Made by a program: the position numbers and the translations under genes
Assembly (NCBI GenBank): GCA_963930645.1
Contig: OZ005657.1
Span: 48,384,153 to 48,448,152, forward strand
From: Salticus scenicus
Taxonomy: Eukaryota > Arthropoda > Arachnida > Araneae > Salticidae
Reading direction: 5' to 3'
Length of the DNA stretch: 64,000 nucleotides
Shown here: piece after piece, positions 57,856-64,000 of the stretch
How the letters are laid out: each line of letters begins with the position of its first letter
How positions within the stretch are numbered: position 1 is the stretch's first letter
The notes under the pieces: model-generated
What the model was told of the DNA's origin: nothing
The model's database searches: none
What the model saw: the letters and a program-made list of their open reading frames with translations, nothing else

Positions 57856-59534
57856 AAAATTTTCCTTTTTTTTTTTTTTTTTTTTTTCTTTTTTTTTTTT
57901 AATACCACTATAATAAAATAGTTGTCTTTGTCTGGTTTAATTACAGAATTTTTGTCTTTAAATAAAACAAAAGTATTTCTTGTGAAAAATCAGAATAATT
58001 AGCTGCTATGTTTTACAAATTTACGATATCATTATTTTTGTTGAGAAAATAATGATATCGTAATTATCGTAATGATATCGTTTGCGTAATTTAAAGACTA
58101 AAATTTTTCAAATAAATAAGACAAGGAAAAATATTTTTAAATAGTGGTATTCAAAATGCGTGTAATTTGGCAATTATGAAAATGTGTAACACTGTTTCCG
58201 AAATGTCCATGTTTATAACAACCATACGGATAATTTTCTGAAATAAAAATTTTTAAGTAGAGCGTGTGGAGTTCCATCATCACTCAGTTTTCAAAAAAAT
58301 TATATTTTGCAAAGCTAATTCGCGTTAAAAAGGCAATAAACTTATAAAGGACATGTAAAACTATAAATTTTGTTTAACCATAACATTCATTAAAATAAAT
58401 AAATAACATTCTGTTCAACATCTAACTAAATACAGTTTTAAAAATAATGTTTTTCTTTCACAAAAATGTATGGCTTTATAAAGTCTGTTTTGTCTGAATA
58501 TCCTGGTAGACGGTCTAATTTTGAATCTTAAAATAAAGAATTTAGCTCTTTTCTTTTCTTTTTTTTCTATTTCTTTCTTTCTTTCTTTCTTTTTTTTTTT
58601 TTTAACTAATCCAGCGAATTAAATATTAACAATTTTCTGTCGGCACATTTTTCTATTGTAAACACTAAACCCTGCTTTTGGCGTTCCTCTAAAACGTTAC
58701 TGTATTTGACAAAAGACTTTTACTTATTCGTGTTAAAATCGTTTCAATTTTATCGCTACTATCGAAGCAGTAATTGCCGCTATCATATAAAGACATCTAC
58801 GACACTTAACCTGTTAAAAAAGGAAACGCAAAATCCTCCCCCCAGCTTTAAAAAGAAATTATTATTTTAGAGGAACGCTTAAAAGCGGAGCTCTCTCTCT
58901 CCCCCCTCTTGTTATTGTCTGCTACTTGCCGACACTCGTCCGCAAAGGTTTATTACTAATTAATTGCTAAAAATCTTTTGCGAAATCACTTGAAATTATT
59001 ATACTATGAAAGGAAAAATAAATTAAATTAAATAAAAAAAACTTTGCAGAAAATTTTCTTTACATTGCAAACACATCTATCTAATTGAAAGCTAATCAAG
59101 TGTATAAAACAAAAAAACTATCACTTAATTTTAAAGGTTTACATTTCCTTCATTCTCTTTGTTATTTGGAGGTTTAGAGGATATTTTGATACCTTTTTGT
59201 TTCCGATAAACTAACTGCCTACTTAAACTCTTTATTTTTTTTCCACTTTAAAGAACATAGGGACAAGAACATCAAGAAATCTCTTAAGTTCAGTTTTCTA
59301 GCTTAACGATTTTTTCCTTAAAATTTCAAACTGTTTATATAAGATTTTAATGTCTGAACGGCTGGTGTAATATGTTTCGTAAATTTAGACTGCATTTTAT
59401 AATTTAACTATTTTTGTATAATACAATTTAACTATTTTTGTAAATGAAAAATATAATTTAAGAGATAATTTAAAGTAAAGAAATTTTTCAGCTACCTAAT
59501 TGTTTATTTACAAAATCTATCCTCCAATAAATCA
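57856..59534. other. AT-rich DNA, no gene seen
   Basis: T tracts (57867-57900) and a CTTT repeat (58545-58605) are present. An ATAATGATATCGTAAT palindrome-like patch lies near 58025-58080. No gene. Confidence 0.5.
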
Positions 59535-59700
59535 TCAGGGGCCTCCTTGGCCGAGTGTTTATGATGTCACCACACTGCTAATCGCCTTCGAGCGTAGGAG
59601 AGCGGATTCGATTCCCGTGCTGGCCCTGGGTGTTTTTCTAAAGGACTCTTCAGAGACTGGCAACTATGCACAGCTTCAAAACTCATAAATTATCCATTGT
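59535..59700 (+). mobile_element. SINE-like repeat with tRNA-type head
   Basis: CTTGGCCGAGTGTTTATGAT and GCGGATTCGATTCCCG fit A and B boxes of a long-variable-arm (Ser/Leu-type) tRNA. The following body (GGTGTTTTTCTAAAGGACTC) is unique in the window. A 62-residue frame here is incidental. Confidence 0.5.
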
Positions 59701-59779
59701 CCGAAAGCGACCCTTAAAATTTTGCACACATTTATAATGAAGGACATTACTTTTTATTGCTCTTTTACAAAAGAGACCC

Positions 59780-60065
59780 GATTTCGATCGCAGTAGGAGG
59801 TTTGTCAGCCGAGAAAAATCTCTCTCCTGGGGTGCTACAACAAACCTACCGAGACCGTCTCACTCCCGGCAATTTTTGGCTGTGACGTCATGTTCCGAGA
59901 GTGTCAAAAAATGTGCTACAACGAAGCTCACGGAAGCTCTCTCTTGGTTTTCGGTCTCGGAAACTCCTGCCGAGATTTATCGAAAAAATATCACCAAGCT
60001 CAGAGCTTGTGGGAACGAGTTTTCGGCACCGAAATATATGTAATGTGTCCGCCATTTTAAAAAAA
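59780..60065. promoter_or_regulatory. GC-richer promoter-like block with a CRE, left flank
   Basis: This GC-richer stretch contains a perfect palindromic CRE, TGACGTCA (59883-59890), repeated CCGAG/CTCGG words and two GCTACAAC(A/G)AA motifs 81 bases apart (59834 and 59915). A CGCCATTTT element lies near 60050. A related block lies in opposite orientation at 63730-63975. Promoter function is inference. Confidence 0.35.
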
Positions 60066-60107
60066 TAAAAAATGATGAATTAAAAAGTAAAAAACGTGTA
60101 CATATGT

Positions 60108-60520
60108 TATATTTTTTAGAAAGAACTTTCAAAACTATTAATTTTTTGTGTGAACACTATATTCGTATAATTATTACTTTTAAAGATATTCGATTAGAAA
60201 GTTCACGAGTGACAAGAGATGTATCCCTTTTGTCAAGTACACTATTAACAGAAACAATCGAATATTGAAGACTAAAGAATAACTTTCTAAATTTAATTAG
60301 TTTTTAAGTCCTCAGAGCTATGAATTGGAAGCTAAATTATGTAAATTCATTATTCATAATGAAATACGATGCTAATTTAATGACAGTATATTATAATATA
60401 TTAGTTACAGTGTATTATGTCGTCAGTAGCTCGATCGTAGCGTGTTTGATTGCAGACCCCAAGTGCTCGGGTTCGATTCGCGGACCGTTCGTTTTTTTTA
60501 TATTATTTATTTATTATATA
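60108..60520 (+). repeat. left arm of a 3.6-kb inverted repeat
   Basis: It includes the 98-bp core at 60121-60218, which is identical in inverse complement to 63577-63674. More diverged similarity continues to a tRNA-like module (60425-60490: AGTAGCTCGATCGTAGCGTG, TCGGGTTCGATTCGCGGAC) followed by a T run. Confidence 0.75.
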
Positions 60521-60720
60521 TAATAATAATAAAAAAGGGGGGGATTTATTTTAAATATTTTCTTTTTTTTTTTTTTTTTTAAGAAGAATACTTTAAATAT
60601 TAGGATTTTCCTAATATATGTATATTACTAACAAGGAAAGTATGAATACTTAATTTATTAATTATAAAATAAATAAATATGTATGTATATATTTCAATTG
60701 CAAAAAAATAATTTAAAAAT

Positions 60721-60920
60721 AAACTGCTTGATCGTTTTATTTTACTGCTGATTGTTATCATTACTAATCAGAAATAATTAAATTATTTTTCGTTTTTATT
60801 CTTTGCTGATGAGTGCATATAAACTGCTTGATCGTTTTATTTTACTGCTGATTGTTATCATTACTAATCAGAAATAATTAAATTATTTTTCGTTTTTATT
60901 CTTTGCTGATGAGTGCATAT
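60721..60920. repeat. exact 100-bp tandem duplication
   Basis: 60721-60820 and 60821-60920 appear identical base for base, starting AAACTGCTTGATCGTTTTAT and ending GCTGATGAGTGCATAT. The other direct repeat has this segment once (near 62235-62350). A recent duplication or an assembly artefact. Confidence 0.9.
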
Positions 60921-61154
60921 AATTCTAATTTGTTTTAATAATTATTTTCTCATAAATTATTAATTAAATTTAACACACACACAAAAGGAAAAAAGAGCTT
61001 CTTTTCATCTGAAATAAAATAGTCAAAGCTTACAAAGGCATAGATTTTATATATATATTTAAACACAATATTGAACATATATGTAACACTTCCTAATTTT
61101 CTTTCCCCCCCCTCCTTTTTTTTAGTATTACTAAGAAATAGGATAAGAATAATT

Positions 61155-61425
61155 AATTTAATAATTAGAAAAAATAAATAAAAACACCCTTTCCTTTTTT
61201 TTTTTTATTGTAATGAAATATTTACACTATGAGATACTTTCCTTTCGATAATATTTCTACTTTTATAGTCATTATTAATCAGAAAATTATTATAATTAAT
61301 TTAATAATTAGAAAAAATACCCCCCCCCCCTTTTTTTTTATTGTAATAAAATATTTAAAATATGAGATACTTACCCTTCGATAATATTTCTACTTTTATA
61401 GTCATTATTAATCAGAAAATAAATT
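61155..61425. repeat. ~140-bp tandem duplication
   Basis: AATTTAATAATTAGAAAAAA, homopolymer, GATAATATTTCTACTTTTAT, AGTCATTATTAATCAGAAAA occurs twice in a row. The second direct-repeat unit has it once (62630-62765). Confidence 0.8.
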
Positions 61426-61847
61426 GCAACGTTTTAATTTTGAAAATACAATTTCTTAAATTTCTTTGTAATTTTTGTTAAAATATTACAAAGAAAATAT
61501 TATAAATACATACACACACACACATATGTATTTCGAGTTGATGCTAAATTATTTTCTGGTAAATTATTAATTAAATTTAACGACCCTCCCCTAGAAAAAA
61601 TAAAAATTAAAAATTCCAGTCTAAATAAATTATTTTATAAATGCTTGATTATTCTTCTGTTTTTAAATAAAAAATCATTATTAATCAAAGATTAAACTTT
61701 TAACAACCTTAAAATTTTTTCTTCTATATAAATAATTTATTTTTTATTCCTTGCTGAATATTTGTGTAGTTCCTGATTTAATTTAGTAATTATTTTCTAT
61801 TTCATAATTAAATAAATTTAACATTTTATTTTTATTTTTATTTTCTT

Positions 61848-61881
<34 letters not shown>

Positions 61882-63269
61882 TTAAATAAAAAGTATTTAC
61901 AAAATAAATTAAATGTTTTAAAGGTAAACATTTAAATTTTGATGACAAATTATTTATTTTAAGCAAATATTCTACGTTTTTTATGACTTTTTATTTATTT
62001 ATTTATTTATTTTTTAAGGCAAACAAATATTTAAAATAATTTTTTCTTTTCTTTCTTTTTTTTTTTTTCTTTTTTAAGAAGAGTACTGCAAATATGCAAA
62101 TATTAAAATTTTCCTAATATATATATATATATATTACTAACAAGGGAAGTATGAATATTTAAGTTATTAATTATAAAATAAATAAATATTTATATAAATA
62201 TAGATTTTAATTGCAAAACAACAATTTAAAAATAAAGTGCTTGATAATTTTATTTTACTTCTCATTGTAATCATTACTAATGAGAAATAAATAAATTACT
62301 TAAATTAAACAAATTATTTTCCCTTTTTATTCTTTGTTGACGAGTGCATAGATCTTAATTTGTTTTTAATAATTATTTTCTCGTAAATGATTAATTAAAT
62401 TCAACACGAACACAAAAAGAAAAAAAGGTTTCTTTTCAGGTGAAATAAAATAGTCAATATTTTTATTTTACTTTTCTTAATATATATTTTTTTAAACATA
62501 GTATGCCCTAAAAATATATCCTTTGAATATATATGTAACACTTCCTGATTTTCTTTCTTTCTTTCTATTTTATTTTATTTTATTTTAATTTTTTATTTAA
62601 GTATCACTAACAAGGAGAATATGAATAATTAATTTAATAATTAGAAAAAATAACTATTTTTTTTTTTTTTTTTTTTTTTTATAATAAAATATTTGAAAAA
62701 TGAAATGCTTTCACTTCAATAATATTTCTACTTCTATAGTCATTATTAATCAAAAAGTAAATTGCAATTTTTAACTTCAAAAATACAATTTCTTAAATTT
62801 CTTTATAATATTTTGCTAAATTATTATAAAGAAAATATTATAAACACACACACATATATATATTTCGAGTTGATGCTAAAATATTTTATAGTAAATTATG
62901 CATTAAATTTAACCACCCACCCCTACAAAAAATAAAAATTAAAAATTCCAGTCGAAATAAATTATTTTACAAATGCTTGATTATTCTTTTGCTTTTAAAT
63001 AAAAAATCATTATTAATCAAAGATTAAATTCTTAACCTTAAAGATTTATCTTCTATGTAAATAAATTTATTACTAACTTACATTTTATTCCTTGGCACTG
63101 AATATCTGTGTAATCCCTGATTTAATTTAGTAATTATTTTCTATTTCATAATTCATTAAATTTAACTCAACTTCTTTTATTTTTTATTTTTTCAGTTAAA
63201 TAAAAAATAATAATTATTTGGATTTTGATGACAAATTATTTATTTTAAGCAAATATTCTAAAAGAAAAA

Positions 63270-63700
63270 AAAAAAAAAAAAAAAAAAGGATTAAACGAGG
63301 ATCGAACCGGGGAAATTCCTGACAGCAGAAAGTTACTCTGCCACAGCGCTACTGGCTACCTGCAGAAAGTTCTCCCTCAGTCTTAAATTATATTTTACAG
63401 CTCTTAAATAGAATCTTCACAATTCTTTCATTATAAACTATGAATTTTACATGGTTTAGCTTAGAATTTATAGCTCTAAATACTCCAAAATTGATTATTT
63501 TTCAGAAAATTATTCTTTAGCCTTTAATTTTAGACTGTTTCTTTCGCTTCAAAATGCAGTTGACAAAGCGATGTTCCTCTTGTCACTCGTGAACTTTCTA
63601 ATCGAATATCTTTAAAAGTAATAATTATACGAATATAGTGTTCACACAAAAAATTAATAGTTTTGAAAGTTCTTTTCAAAAAGTATAACTTTGGTGCATA
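63270..63700 (-). repeat. right arm of the 3.6-kb inverted repeat
   Basis: It carries the identical 98-bp core (63577-63674). On the minus strand a tRNA-like module follows (63356 to 63290: AGTAGCGCTGTGGCAGAGTA, CCGGTTCGATCCTCG), then a run of T. Module order matches the left arm. Confidence 0.75.
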
Positions 63701-63724
63701 TTTTTTGCTTTTTTGTTTCATCAG

Positions 63725-64000
63725 TTCTTATTTAAAAATGGCTGACAACGTTGGATATATTCGCTTTTGACCACCTACTCGCTGTGATTGGTCAAAAGTA
63801 TCCGGTACCGATAAAGTTTTATATCTCCGCACTGGGCTTCCGTTACCGGCTTCCAATACGTTCGTTGTAGGGCAAAGTATGAGTCTCGAAAACGTGAGTG
63901 CCGGGATCTTGGAAAATCGGTACCGGGAAGTTTCCGCCACGGAAACTTCTCGGCATGTTCGTTGTAGGGGTCCTGCTTAGCGTCAACTCGATTCCCACAT
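63725..64000. promoter_or_regulatory. GC-richer promoter-like block, right flank
   Basis: It contains an inverted CCAAT box (GTGATTGGTC near 63787), GGTACCG words and two TTCGTTGTAGGG motifs about 97 bases apart (63861 and 63958), the complement of the CTACAACGAA motif in the left block. A 70-residue frame across it has no recognisable domain. The window ends inside it. Function is inference. Confidence 0.3.

Larger units (their letters stand above)
60541..63250. repeat. two ~1.3-1.5-kb direct repeats of AT-rich sequence
   Basis: Unit 1 runs from about 60541 to 62010 and unit 2 from about 62040 to 63250. Landmarks recur in order at offsets of about 1.33-1.50 kb: TTACTAACAAGGAAAGTATG (60627, 62134), TGCTTGATCGTTTTATTTTA, GCTGATGAGTGCATA, ATTTCGAGTTGATGCTAAA (61530, 62862), AAATTCCAGTCTAAATAAAT (61611, 62945), TTTATTTTAAGCAAATATTC (61952, 63239). 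Homopolymers and microsatellites account for length differences. No coding signal. Confidence 0.8.

Noticed and set aside
1..64000. CRISPR array, bacterial operon or prophage
   Set aside because: No regularly spaced direct repeats with unique spacers and no prokaryotic gene organisation; the tRNA, SINE and transposon content is eukaryotic.

Overview
This is eukaryotic nuclear DNA. It is very AT-rich, with dozens of long A/T homopolymers and AT, TTA and TTTA microsatellites, eukaryotic tRNA and SINE signatures, and many class II transposon relics. The DUF4817-type mariner relatives, the MPxGTKL-type Tc1 transposase, the KRBA2-like integrase element and the tRNA-headed SINEs together suggest an arthropod, most likely an arachnid such as a spider. 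That assignment is inference from element types, not from a host gene. I found no convincing host protein-coding gene or exon. The longest open frames are transposase fragments, SINEs or read-through of low-complexity DNA.

Layout. 1-10 kb: AT-rich DNA with miniature inverted-repeat elements (MITEs): a hAT type with a perfect 8-bp target duplication, a 212-218-bp TA-flanked palindromic family, a TTAA-flanked piggyBac type, and a nested inverted-repeat cluster at 5.6-6.7 kb; a ~100-bp tandem repeat lies at 6.9-7.3 kb. 10-14 kb: a pogo/Tigger-like deletion derivative, then a KRBA2/Ginger-like integrase element interrupted by a 5'-truncated RNase H-bearing non-LTR retrotransposon. 15-25 kb: SINEs, a mariner deletion derivative, an internally deleted piggyBac element with intact TTAA flanks, and foldback MITEs. 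25-34 kb: a TTAA-flanked 865-bp element, a candidate solo LTR, a CACTGAG-ended element family and two SINEs. 34-43 kb: a 2.8-kb mariner relative with unusually long (~480 bp) terminal inverted repeats and a broken transposase, more palindromic MITEs, and a decayed Tc1 transposase whose 3' flank contains one of these MITEs. 44-54 kb: a ~410-bp palindrome with an identical tRNA-Thr(UGU)-like gene on each arm, further MITEs and a 660-bp mariner derivative. 54.8-56.7 kb: a tandem array carrying tRNA-Ile-like modules, ending in a large inverted repeat. 59.8-64 kb: a structured block of inverted arms containing an identical 98-bp core, tRNA-like modules, T-rich tracts and two ~1.3-1.5-kb direct repeats, bordered by GC-richer, promoter-like sequence.

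The elements do not form a pathway. What links them is parasitism and nesting: short non-autonomous elements share ends with decayed autonomous ones. The most unusual structures are the palindromic tRNA pair and the 54.8-64 kb region, where tRNA-like modules recur in repeat units. All coordinates of repeat edges come from reading by eye; edges without a visible target duplication are approximate.
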